Source: an uncultured Kiritimatiellota bacterium (GTDB lineage: Bacteria; Verrucomicrobiota; Kiritimatiellia; RFP12; UBA1067). Taken from it: a DNA stretch of 27,059 nucleotides. Below, piece after piece: positions 1 to 6,937 of the stretch. The notes beneath the pieces were generated by a model. It did not search any database. It was not told where the DNA came from and was given only the letters and a program-made list of their open reading frames with translations. Positions within the stretch are counted from its first letter, which is position 1. Every line of letters starts with the position of its first letter. The translations under genes and the position numbers were made by a program. The stretch covers positions 1-27,059 of the forward strand of contig CAKTUI010000034.1 in the NCBI GenBank assembly GCA_934621385.1, in the 5' to 3' direction.

Positions 1-76
1 CTTGAGTGTCGCGTATTTGGCAAATCAGAAACCGCCTGCTTATCTATCGGGTGTCGTTTCTATTTGACAAACTGGG
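1..76 (+). mobile_element. Right-end remnant of an insertion sequence
   Basis: The first 76 bases align, with scattered mismatches, to the right end of the insertion-sequence derivative at 22745-23150. The shared blocks are a GTATTTGRCAAA-like box, CTATCGGGT, and CTATTTGACAAACTGGGG at the edge. The match stops just after the GGGG, so the outermost GCTGTC of the other copy is lost or diverged. The transposase part lies outside the window. This marks the downstream flank of the minus-strand toxin locus as a site of past IS activity. Confidence 0.6.
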
Positions 77-147
77 GGAAGTTGATTGATATTCAAATCT
101 TTTTCCTCAGAGAGAATAATCGATCAAATACTTCATACTAACCTCTT

Positions 148-792
148 TCAGAAATACACTCCGTGGGGGATTACAATGTCTGCAACAACAACCCATTTGC
201 CAGTCCTTTTTTCAATAAGAAAGAAGATCAATTCAGGATCATTGTCATGTTTTCGATACCACAGTTGCTTGAAAACGGAACCCTTCCCATATTTTGCGAA
301 GAGTGGAACAGTTAGTTCCGAATGGCACTGCCTGACCATTGACATCCTGTCAGGGGGGCCGAACTGGGAAACGACCCAGACCTCGTCATGACCGACATAG
401 GAGTCCTCCCGTGTGTGATAATCATCTATTGGAACAAGCGACCGAGTATCCCATTCCCAGCCCGGATGCGTTCCCCTGTCACCGACGACGCGCCAACCGG
501 ACATCCCGTCCCGAACGAGAGCGAACTCCATCCACCAGTCCGAGCCGGACTCCGTGTCGTACCTGACGATTCGGTATTCGGAGTCCAACCCGCATGTCAG
601 CGGACTGCGGGTTGCCGCCCCAGTCCGATTCTCCCCAATGTAATCCTGCCAGGGCGTGCCGAAATTGGCAAACACCCACTCGGAGTCATGCCCGAGGAAA
701 CGATTCGTGGCGGGATTCTCCAGTCTTTCGGACGGCGACAGGCAACCACATATCATGCCCACCAACAACACGAACAACAACAGCCTCACCAT
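148..792 (-). CDS. Lipoprotein with two BamE/BLIP-like repeats, candidate immunity protein or protease inhibitor
   Basis: A 214-residue lipoprotein: a short hydrophobic signal ends in a lipobox with the acylated Cys at position 17 (ICGC). The mature part is two copies of one module, each opening with GHD-x-x-WV-x-x-x-FG-x-P (first from about residue 34, second about 132), running through a Trp/Tyr-containing strand (WWMEF; LWYRK) and closing with GWRVV or GKWVVVAD. That pattern resembles the SmpA/OmlA/BamE module, which occurs in tandem in beta-lactamase inhibitory protein (BLIP); this is inferred by eye. It is a paralogue of the gene just upstream and overlaps its stop by 7 bases, with a GGAGGAG ribosome-binding site inside that gene. 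Last gene of the RHS string. The position suits an immunity protein for the metzincin tip, but no partner is proven. Confidence 0.85.
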   Translation of the reverse strand: MVRLLLFVLLVGMICGCLSPSERLENPATNRFLGHDSEWVFANFGTPWQDYIGENRTGAATRSPLTCGLDSEYRIVRYDTESGSDWWMEFALVRDGMSGWRVVGDRGTHPGWEWDTRSLVPIDDYHTREDSYVGHDEVWVVSQFGPPDRMSMVRQCHSELTVPLFAKYGKGSVFKQLWYRKHDNDPELIFFLIEKRTGKWVVVADIVIPHGVYF

Positions 793-1478
793 TTCTGCTC
801 CTCCTCTCGTTTTTCTCTAATTCCATGGGGTACGAGAATGTCGGCCACGACAATCCATTTTCCGTTCTCGTTCTCCTTCAAGTAGAGAATGAATTCTGGA
901 TCCCGCTCGTGCTTCCTGTACCACAATTCCTTGAACCGAGTCCTCTCGTCATGCTCCTCAAACTCCTCGATGAGATAGACTGTGCGATCCGACCAGCTGG
1001 CGGTTCTGACCGTACTGCGGTCTGGTTTCCCAAATTTAGCAATGACCCACGCCTCGTCATGCCCCGTATAGAGGCATCCCCATGTATCGGGATCATCGTC
1101 TTCCCTGCTATAAATTGATTGTGTATTCCATTCTTGAAGGGGACAGTTCCCCCAATCAGTTATGACACGCCACCCAACATCAGAGTCCTCCGACAGTGTA
1201 AAGCGCATATAGCCTCGCTCTTCATCTGCATCTTCCCACCTATAAACAAGAATTCGAATCCGAGACTTTTCGATTCTGTATTTTAAGCATAGTCTCTCTG
1301 CTTCTCTGTCCGTTATATCTATTATATAATCAAGTGCCGGAATGCCAAAATTAGCCAAAACCCACTCAGCATCACGCCCAACAAAACGATTGGACTTGTC
1401 ATTCGGCATCCAATAAGATCCCGTGGCACAACCACAGAATAAACTTATGGCCAGAACTCCCATATACAATTTCATCAT
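786..1478 (-). CDS. Lipoprotein with two BamE/BLIP-like repeats, candidate immunity partner of the metzincin RHS tip
   Basis: Paralogue of the following lipoprotein, about 230 residues. I chose the ATG at 1478, not the ATG 15 bases earlier: it overlaps the stop of the RHS-metzincin gene as ATGA, is preceded by GGAAGG, and puts a clean signal peptide at the N-terminus with the lipobox Cys at 17 (FCGC). Two modules follow, starting GRDAEWVLANFGIP and GHDEAWVIAKFGKPD. The second ends GKWIVVADILVPHG, almost the same as in the sister gene. The last residues are charged (REKREEEQKW). Being the first gene after the metzincin tip and translationally coupled to it makes this the best immunity candidate. 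A plain structural lipoprotein is the alternative. Base composition is lower in GC than the RHS cores, like the toxin tips. Confidence 0.85.
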   Translation of the reverse strand: MMKLYMGVLAISLFCGCATGSYWMPNDKSNRFVGRDAEWVLANFGIPALDYIIDITDREAERLCLKYRIEKSRIRILVYRWEDADEERGYMRFTLSEDSDVGWRVITDWGNCPLQEWNTQSIYSREDDDPDTWGCLYTGHDEAWVIAKFGKPDRSTVRTASWSDRTVYLIEEFEEHDERTRFKELWYRKHERDPEFILYLKENENGKWIVVADILVPHGIREKREEEQKW

Positions 1479-4477
1479 TTTCGAGCCTTCCATTTTGAGC
1501 AGTTTTTCCCTTTCTTCTTATCTCTAATTTTGATCTTAGAACAAAAGACAAAAGAGAAATCAGCCTCCCGCATCGTCATTCCTCCACCCATGAGAGACTC
1601 AATATCTGCCTCGTAATCTTTTTTATCATTACCCCATCCACCGGGATGAGGAAGTCCAAGTTGATGTCCAACCTCATGTATAATCGGTATCTGTTCGTTT
1701 TTTGCCCCTTTAGACTGGGGCAAGACATCGTCAATATCAAGATTGGCCTCGCGGATTCCTGGAATCGTTTCCGAGCGAGATTTCCCATCTGTAATAACCT
1801 TTGGGTAATAGTCAGTTCTTGTCCCTGGATGCCCTCCCCCTCTTCTCTCAATCACCAGTTTGAAGTTAACGGAGACTCCATTTCTGCACACACAGCAACC
1901 AGAATTTTCAGAATAACACTTCAATTCTAGATTGTTGAAATAATTTTGTATCGCACCTTTGGCCTTATTCTCCCAATCATCCTTTTTCTTACTTGTCCAT
2001 TTCTCAAAATTCGTTTTATTTATGTAGGATACCCGCCAACTCAGTTCAACATTCAATACACACTTCTCTTCGTCAAAAGTATATTTTCCTGCAGAGAATG
2101 CCAATCCAAGTTGATCGAACACATTCACCAAATTATTGTTTCCAAAACCATATACATTCAATCCACCTTCTTCTCCAATTGGATCTTCGCTCAGCCAGCG
2201 GCCGTGGACGGGGTCGTAGTGCCGCCAGTTGTAGTAGGTGAGGCCCGTCGCATCGTCAACATACTCGGAACTGAAGCGGAATGGGTTGCGGTTCCTGAGG
2301 AATCCAGCCGCGATGAGCGTCTTCCCGAACGCCGAGTAGTCGTAGTGCGCGGCGGTCTCGCCCGTCAGGGCGTTGACGAGTTCGGAGACGTTCTTGTTCG
2401 CGTCGTGCGCGTAGAGGTAGGGCGTTCCGTCCGCGACCGTCGCGAGGGGGCGCGTCGCGACGGGTTCCGTCGGGTCCCACAGGAAGCGGTCGGTCGTCCC
2501 GTCCGCCGTCCGCGCGATGCAGAGGTGTCCGTCGTAGAGGAAGGTCGCAATCCTGTTCGTGATTCCGCCCGCCGTCTCCACGTACCTGACGCGCCGCCCC
2601 ATGTGGTCGTACGCCATCAGGAGCGTCCGATTTCCGCAAGTCCAGCGGACGGGTCTGTTCTCCGCGTTCCACTCGACCGCCCAGCGTCCCGCCGGGGTCT
2701 CGACAATGGTTTGGTTGCCGTTCGCGTCGTACGCGAAAATCTCCGGGGACTGCGGGACGTGAACGCGGTTCGTGACCGCCGCGACGAGATCGTCGCCGCC
2801 CTCCCCGTCCAACGGCAGCGCGGCGCAGGTCTCAACCTCCGCATCAACACCCGACTCCGTGTTGTCGAACGCCGCCATGCCGAAGAAGTAGCCGCCGAGG
2901 CGGAACGCCGGGTTCCCGTTCACCGTGACGGTCGCCCGCGCGTCCGCATACCCCCGCGCGGCGGCGAGGCCGGGCACGGTGCGCGAGACGTACTGGTTCC
3001 GCCCGTTCGTCTCATAGACGGAGGCGTACCGCGTCCCGTTCTCGTCGTAGACGGCGGACTCCGTGCGGTTGCCGACGGGGTCGTAGGCGAAGTCCTCCAG
3101 GAAGCCGCAAACCTCCGCGCCGTCCTTCTCCCGCAGCACCGAGACGACCTCCGAACGGGCGTTGTAGCCGTAGGAGTCCGCCGAACCCGCGAGGTCACGC
3201 TTCGGCTCGTAGGCGACCGTCCGCCGGAAGTCCCCGCAGACGTATCCGGCGGGAAGGTCCGTCCCCGGTACGCGCAGCCACGTGAAGGAAAGGCCGTCCG
3301 CCTCCACGGACGCGAGCCGTCCGAGCGCGTCGTAGCCGTAGGCCGCACCGTCCATCGCGGCGAGCCGCCCGTAGCCGTCGTAGGTCCGAACAACCGCAAC
3401 CCCGTTCTGCGTCTCGTTCGTGACCGCGCCGAACTCGTCGTAGGCGAGGAGGTTCGTCGAGACCCCGTCCGTCACCGCCGCGACGAGCCGCCCCGCCCGG
3501 TCGCGGGCAAACGCGACGGACGGCGTGCCGTCCGAGTACGAGACCCGCGCGAGGTCGCCCGCCGCGTCGTAGGCGTAGTCCGTGCGCCGCCCGTCCGCGC
3601 TCACGCGGTTCGTGACAAGTCCCGTCGCCGCATCCCGCAGCCATTGCGTCACGTCGCCCCGCGCGAGCGATTCGTCGCGGTAGGTCGCCATCGAAATCCT
3701 GTCGCCCCAGTCGTCGTACCTCCAGTCCACGGGGTAGGCCGCGCCCCGCATGGAGAGGACGCGCCCCTCCGGGTCGTACGCCGTCGTGACCGCGTTGCCG
3801 AGCGGATCCGTCACGGAGGTGCGCCGCCCCCGTCCGTCGTAGCCGAAGCGCGTCGCGTTCCCCGCCGCGTCCGTCGCCGAGACGATCCGCCCGCGCGCGT
3901 CGTAGGCGTACGCCGTGCGGTTGCCGCGCCCGTCAAACTGCGCCACGGGGCGGCCCAGCGCGTCGTACTCGGTTGACGAGACGACCCCCGCCGCCGTGCG
4001 GTTCGTGATCTCCGCGCTGAGGTCGTCCTCGCCCTCCTCTTCCGAGGGGAGCGCGGCGCAGGTCTCGACCTCCGCCATATTTCTTCCAATATTGCCACAC
4101 TTTTTTAGTATTATTAAGCCGTGGTCAAAAACAACTAAACGCCCTATCGTATCTCCAAGTTTCTTGAATGCGCAAAGAATCGTTGTCCGCGGCACATCAA
4201 GATCATAAACGGATTCCACCTCACCTTCCGAAAGTGATTCAACAATGACGCTTACACCAGATTCCCCTTTGGATGAAAGGACTCTGTTCGCCTCTTTCCA
4301 CAACTCGTCTATTATTTGAACGAGTGATTTTTTCTCAAATTGAAATGGGCCAATTTCTTCAGTTCTCAATATGTACGATATGGCATCAAGATTAAAAAGT
4401 TCATGGCTTGGCGATGTACAACACCCCACTACCATAACACTTAAGAAAAAATGCATTATTATGTTTTTTACCATCAT
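1475..4477 (-). CDS. Chimeric lipoprotein-RHS protein with C-terminal metzincin metalloprotease tip
   Basis: 1000 residues in three parts. Residues 1-133 are an AT-rich lipoprotein start (lipobox VVGC, Cys19) with an STN-like stretch (IIDELW, then DLDVPRTTIL and LVVFDHGLIIL). Residues 135-764 are an RHS/YD-repeat core (YDALGRP, YDARGR, ending in the RHS hallmark YDPVHGRWLSEDP and GGLNVYGFGNNN). Residues 765-1000 are an AT-rich tip with a Cys cluster (CYSENSGCCVC), the zinc motif HEVGHQLGLPH at 934-944 and a plausible Met-turn SLM (Met963). HExxHxxGxxH plus Met-turn defines metzincins, so a zinc endopeptidase toxin is likely. The core lacks a 39-residue segment present in the main RHS. The start overlaps the previous stop (ATGA). 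The normal RHS N-terminus is missing, which makes this a displaced cassette fused to a foreign lipoprotein start. Confidence 0.88.
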   Translation of the reverse strand: MMVKNIIMHFFLSVMVVGCCTSPSHELFNLDAISYILRTEEIGPFQFEKKSLVQIIDELWKEANRVLSSKGESGVSVIVESLSEGEVESVYDLDVPRTTILCAFKKLGDTIGRLVVFDHGLIILKKCGNIGRNMAEVETCAALPSEEEGEDDLSAEITNRTAAGVVSSTEYDALGRPVAQFDGRGNRTAYAYDARGRIVSATDAAGNATRFGYDGRGRRTSVTDPLGNAVTTAYDPEGRVLSMRGAAYPVDWRYDDWGDRISMATYRDESLARGDVTQWLRDAATGLVTNRVSADGRRTDYAYDAAGDLARVSYSDGTPSVAFARDRAGRLVAAVTDGVSTNLLAYDEFGAVTNETQNGVAVVRTYDGYGRLAAMDGAAYGYDALGRLASVEADGLSFTWLRVPGTDLPAGYVCGDFRRTVAYEPKRDLAGSADSYGYNARSEVVSVLREKDGAEVCGFLEDFAYDPVGNRTESAVYDENGTRYASVYETNGRNQYVSRTVPGLAAARGYADARATVTVNGNPAFRLGGYFFGMAAFDNTESGVDAEVETCAALPLDGEGGDDLVAAVTNRVHVPQSPEIFAYDANGNQTIVETPAGRWAVEWNAENRPVRWTCGNRTLLMAYDHMGRRVRYVETAGGITNRIATFLYDGHLCIARTADGTTDRFLWDPTEPVATRPLATVADGTPYLYAHDANKNVSELVNALTGETAAHYDYSAFGKTLIAAGFLRNRNPFRFSSEYVDDATGLTYYNWRHYDPVHGRWLSEDPIGEEGGLNVYGFGNNNLVNVFDQLGLAFSAGKYTFDEEKCVLNVELSWRVSYINKTNFEKWTSKKKDDWENKAKGAIQNYFNNLELKCYSENSGCCVCRNGVSVNFKLVIERRGGGHPGTRTDYYPKVITDGKSRSETIPGIREANLDIDDVLPQSKGAKNEQIPIIHEVGHQLGLPHPGGWGNDKKDYEADIESLMGGGMTMREADFSFVFCSKIKIRDKKKGKNCSKWKARK
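2658..2792 (-). repeat. 135-bp tract identical to 5489-5623 (RHS core)
   Basis: This part of the metzincin RHS cassette is identical base for base, by eye, to 5489-5623 in the neighbouring orphan cassette, while flanking RHS sequence differs at many third positions. It points to recent copying or gene conversion between the two cassettes. Confidence 0.8.
3359..3506 (-). repeat. 148-bp tract identical to 6265-6412 (RHS core)
   Basis: Identical by eye to 6265-6412 of the first orphan cassette. In that cassette the identity stops exactly at the 5' limit of RHS homology; here RHS sequence continues. Confidence 0.8.
4079..4477 (-). pseudogene. Lipoprotein gene remnant (probable immunity gene) captured as the N-terminus of the metzincin RHS gene
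   Basis: This 133-codon stretch differs in composition from what follows: it is AT-rich up to about 4079 and abruptly GC-rich RHS sequence after that. It encodes a lipoprotein signal (Cys19) and one compact domain with an STN-like pattern, a fold otherwise found at the N-termini of secretins and TonB receptors (inferred by eye). It begins in an ATGA overlap with the stop of the preceding RHS tip, exactly where an immunity gene is expected. I infer that it was the immunity gene of that tip and lost its own stop when the next RHS cassette landed at its 3' end. Alternatively it was always the exported leader of this RHS protein. Confidence 0.5.
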
Positions 4478-6516
4478 CTATATGGCCCTATCGTAAATTT
4501 CTTTCCTTCCTTCCCTGTAATATGATTCTCAGGCGTTGCACAACAAGTTGGATGTTCATCTAATGTCTTAACTTCTACAACAACCTTATATTCTCTATAT
4601 TTCCCCATATTTCTACTAAGAACTGAAAAACCAAATGTAAGACACCAACAAGAACTTGATGTACCTGTCATTCCCAATAAATTAGCCATTGAATTCGAGA
4701 ACTTGGTTATTAATGATCTACTCATACCTAATTCTGCAAAGGTATACTTAGAAAAATGAGCTTTATACTTGCCAGATCTTCCACCAGTGCTTCCATCAGT
4801 TAGTGTAGGCCATTCACTACAATTCCAATTATGAAATTCATACCCGCTTGTTATTTGTTTCCATTTAGATGCAGAATTCACCTTGTCCGACCTCACTAAA
4901 CCCAAAACATCCGAAACATTAACCGGCGAATTATCACAAATTAAGTACAAAGTTATTTTTTCCAAAGAATCTTCATACGGAATATCTACATTTAGAGGAT
5001 TCTCCTCCATCGGATCCTCGCTGAGCCAGCGGCCGTGGACGGGGTCATAGTGCCGCCAGTTGTAGTAGGAGAGGCCCGTCGCATCGTCAACGTACTCGGA
5101 ACTGAAGCGGAACGGGTTGCGGTTCCTGAGCGGCCCCGCCGCAATGAGCGTCTTCCCGAACGACGAGTAGTCGTAGTGCGCGGCGGTCCCGCCCGTCCGG
5201 GCGCTGACGAGTTCCGAGACGTTCTTGTTCGCGTCGTGCGCGTAGAGGTAGGCCGTCCCGTCCGCGACCGTGGCGAGGGGGCGCGTCGCAACCGGTTCCG
5301 TCGGATCCCACAGGAAGCGGTCGGTCCTCCCGTTTTCCGTCCGCGCGATGCAGAGGTAGCCGTCGTAAAGGAAGGTCGCGACCCTGTTCGTGATTCCACC
5401 CGTTATTTCAACACAGCGCACCCTGCGCCCCATGTGGTCGTACGCCATGAGGAGCGTCCGATTCCCGCAGGCCCAGCGGACGGGGCGGTTCTCCGCGTTC
5501 CACTCGACCGCCCAGCGTCCCGCCGGGGTCTCGACAATGGTTTGGTTGCCGTTCGCGTCGTACGCGAAAATCTCCGGGGACTGCGGGACGTGAACGCGGT
5601 TCGTGACCGCCGCGACGAGATCGCCGCCGCCCGCCTCGTCCGACGGCAGTACGGCGTAGGCCTCGACCTGCGCATCAACATCCGACTCCGTGTTGTCGAA
5701 CGATGCAGTCCCGTAGAAGTAGCCGCCGAGGCGGAAGGCGGGTTTTCCGTTGACCGTCACGGTCGCCCGCGCGTCCGCATCCCCCCGCACGGCGGCGAGG
5801 CCGGGGACGGTGCGCGAAACGTACTGGTTCCGCGCGTTCGACTCGTAGGCGGAGGCGTACCGCGTCCCGTTCTCGTCGTAAACCGCAGATTCCGTGCGGT
5901 TGCCGATTGGGTCGTAGGCGAAGTTCTCCAAGAAGCCGCGCACCTCCGCGCCGTTCTTCTCCCGCAGCACCGAGACGACCTCCGAACGGGCGTCGTAGCC
6001 GTAGGAGTCCGCCGAACCCGCGAGGTCGCCGAACGCCGAGCCACCGCGTTCGATGGTGACGCGCCGACCCGCCGCGTCGTTCCCGTACCCGAACGAGGAG
6101 ATTACGGAATCCCCGAATGCGTTCGTGACCGCCGCGACGAGGTCGCGTTTCGGCTCGTAGGCGACCGTCCCCGGGACGCGTAGCCACGTGAGGGAGAGTC
6201 CGTCCGACTCCACGGACGCGAGCCGTCCGAGCGCGTCGTAGCCGTAGTCCGCGCCGTTCATGGAGGCGAGCCGCCCGTAGCCGTCGTAGGTCCGAACAAC
6301 CGCAACCCCGTTCTGCGTCTCGTTCGTGACCGCGCCGAACTCGTCGTAGGCGAGGAGGTTCGTCGAGACCCCGTCCGTCACCGCCGCGACGAGCCGCCCC
6401 GCCCGGTCGCGGACGACTCGACAGCGTGAGAATCGCCGCGAGGTATGGAACTTCCGCGAGATTCCACCTCGTAAAATCTCATGAAGTCCAAATCCATTTC
6501 GGTCACTTGCCGCCAC
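4474..6516 (-). CDS. Orphan RHS cassette with uncharacterised Cys-rich C-terminal tip
   Basis: 680 residues from a GTG start (AAAGGA nine bases upstream, consensus promoter just before). The first 32 residues match no RHS sequence. RHS homology begins abruptly at RDRAGRLVAAV (base 6412) and runs to YDPVHGRWLSEDP, so the signal peptide and the N-terminal two thirds of a full RHS protein are absent. A 14-residue segment present in the main copy is missing here, in frame. From about residue 503 the sequence is AT-rich and unrelated to the other tips. It has a Cys-rich part (SSSCWC, TCCATPE) and ends KFTIGPYR. I do not recognise its activity. With no export signal it may be a silent reservoir or a source of a free tip. 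The stop overlaps the next start. Confidence 0.82.
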   Translation of the reverse strand: MAASDRNGFGLHEILRGGISRKFHTSRRFSRCRVVRDRAGRLVAAVTDGVSTNLLAYDEFGAVTNETQNGVAVVRTYDGYGRLASMNGADYGYDALGRLASVESDGLSLTWLRVPGTVAYEPKRDLVAAVTNAFGDSVISSFGYGNDAAGRRVTIERGGSAFGDLAGSADSYGYDARSEVVSVLREKNGAEVRGFLENFAYDPIGNRTESAVYDENGTRYASAYESNARNQYVSRTVPGLAAVRGDADARATVTVNGKPAFRLGGYFYGTASFDNTESDVDAQVEAYAVLPSDEAGGGDLVAAVTNRVHVPQSPEIFAYDANGNQTIVETPAGRWAVEWNAENRPVRWACGNRTLLMAYDHMGRRVRCVEITGGITNRVATFLYDGYLCIARTENGRTDRFLWDPTEPVATRPLATVADGTAYLYAHDANKNVSELVSARTGGTAAHYDYSSFGKTLIAAGPLRNRNPFRFSSEYVDDATGLSYYNWRHYDPVHGRWLSEDPMEENPLNVDIPYEDSLEKITLYLICDNSPVNVSDVLGLVRSDKVNSASKWKQITSGYEFHNWNCSEWPTLTDGSTGGRSGKYKAHFSKYTFAELGMSRSLITKFSNSMANLLGMTGTSSSCWCLTFGFSVLSRNMGKYREYKVVVEVKTLDEHPTCCATPENHITGKEGKKFTIGPYR
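5489..5623 (-). repeat. 135-bp tract identical to 2658-2792 (RHS core)
   Basis: Partner of the identical tract in the metzincin RHS cassette, same orientation, about 2.8 kb away. The corresponding segment of the main RHS gene (near 7957-8100) has several differences. Confidence 0.8.
6265..6412 (-). repeat. 148-bp tract identical to 3359-3506, ending at the cassette boundary
   Basis: The end at 6412 marks the junction between RHS core and the unrelated 5' leader of the orphan gene. A junction inside a stretch shared by the RHS copies is what homologous or end-joining integration of a cassette would leave. Confidence 0.8.
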
Positions 6517-6537
6517 TTATCTCATCCTTTCGCGAGA

Positions 6538-6569
6538 ATTATAGCATATTTTCATGCCTTGGTTATCAA
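6538..6569 (-). promoter_or_regulatory. Promoter of the orphan RHS cassette
   Basis: Read on the minus strand, a perfect TATAAT (6538-6543) is preceded by TGC, giving the extended -10 TGCTATAAT. A TTGATA box lies at 6564-6569. The 20-bp spacer is long, but an extended -10 tolerates that. The -35 overlaps the stop codon of the upstream 121-residue gene. A start near 6531 leaves about 15 bases before the GTG, holding the AAAGGA ribosome-binding site. It would let the orphan modules be expressed without the main operon promoter. Confidence 0.6.
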
Positions 6570-6931
6570 TTACCCCACATCCGCTCGACACCGAAGTGCT
6601 TCATGACCTCATCAACACTTTTCATTTTTTCGCATATCATCCAGTCTTTCTCATCGTACCATGCCGTATGTTGCAGGAAAATAAGTTCATCGTCTGGTGG
6701 ATAGGTTGAATCGAATGTGACAATACCACCACCATCAAAAAGGATTTCAAAACCGCTACGATCACGGGGAATACCGCGATCCAAGGCCGCGGGGTCGTTG
6801 GGTTCAAATACCTTCAATACAATGCCAATCTGCCACCGACTGCCGATCCATGCGACAACATCGCCAGAACGAATCGTCCACGCTTTCTGCCGCCATCTGA
6901 AATAACGACATCTTTTGTATCTTTTCTTCAT
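6566..6931 (-). CDS. Candidate cytosolic immunity protein for the main RHS tip
   Basis: 121 residues, beginning 6 bases after the stop of the main RHS gene. The N-terminus is very basic (MKKRYKRCRYFRWRQK), with no signal peptide or membrane segment, so the product should be cytosolic. The body is Trp- and Asp-rich (GDVVAWIGSRW; FEILFDGGGIVTF; TAWYDEKDW), suggesting a small beta-rich fold like many immunity proteins. I recognise no family. The inference rests on position: a small gene directly after an Rhs C-terminal tip and before an orphan Rhs cassette is the standard place for the cognate immunity gene. Ribosome loading is probably by coupling, since the AGGAGGAGGG stretch lies about 20 bases upstream inside the RHS gene. 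Confidence 0.75.
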   Translation of the reverse strand: MKKRYKRCRYFRWRQKAWTIRSGDVVAWIGSRWQIGIVLKVFEPNDPAALDRGIPRDRSGFEILFDGGGIVTFDSTYPPDDELIFLQHTAWYDEKDWMICEKMKSVDEVMKHFGVERMWGN

Positions 6932-6937
6932 ACCATC

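Noticed and set aside
1946..3976. Long plus-strand ORF of 676 codons opposite an RHS core
   Set aside because: Its Val/Arg-rich product is the antisense of GC-biased YD-repeat codons; the minus strand carries real RHS motifs.
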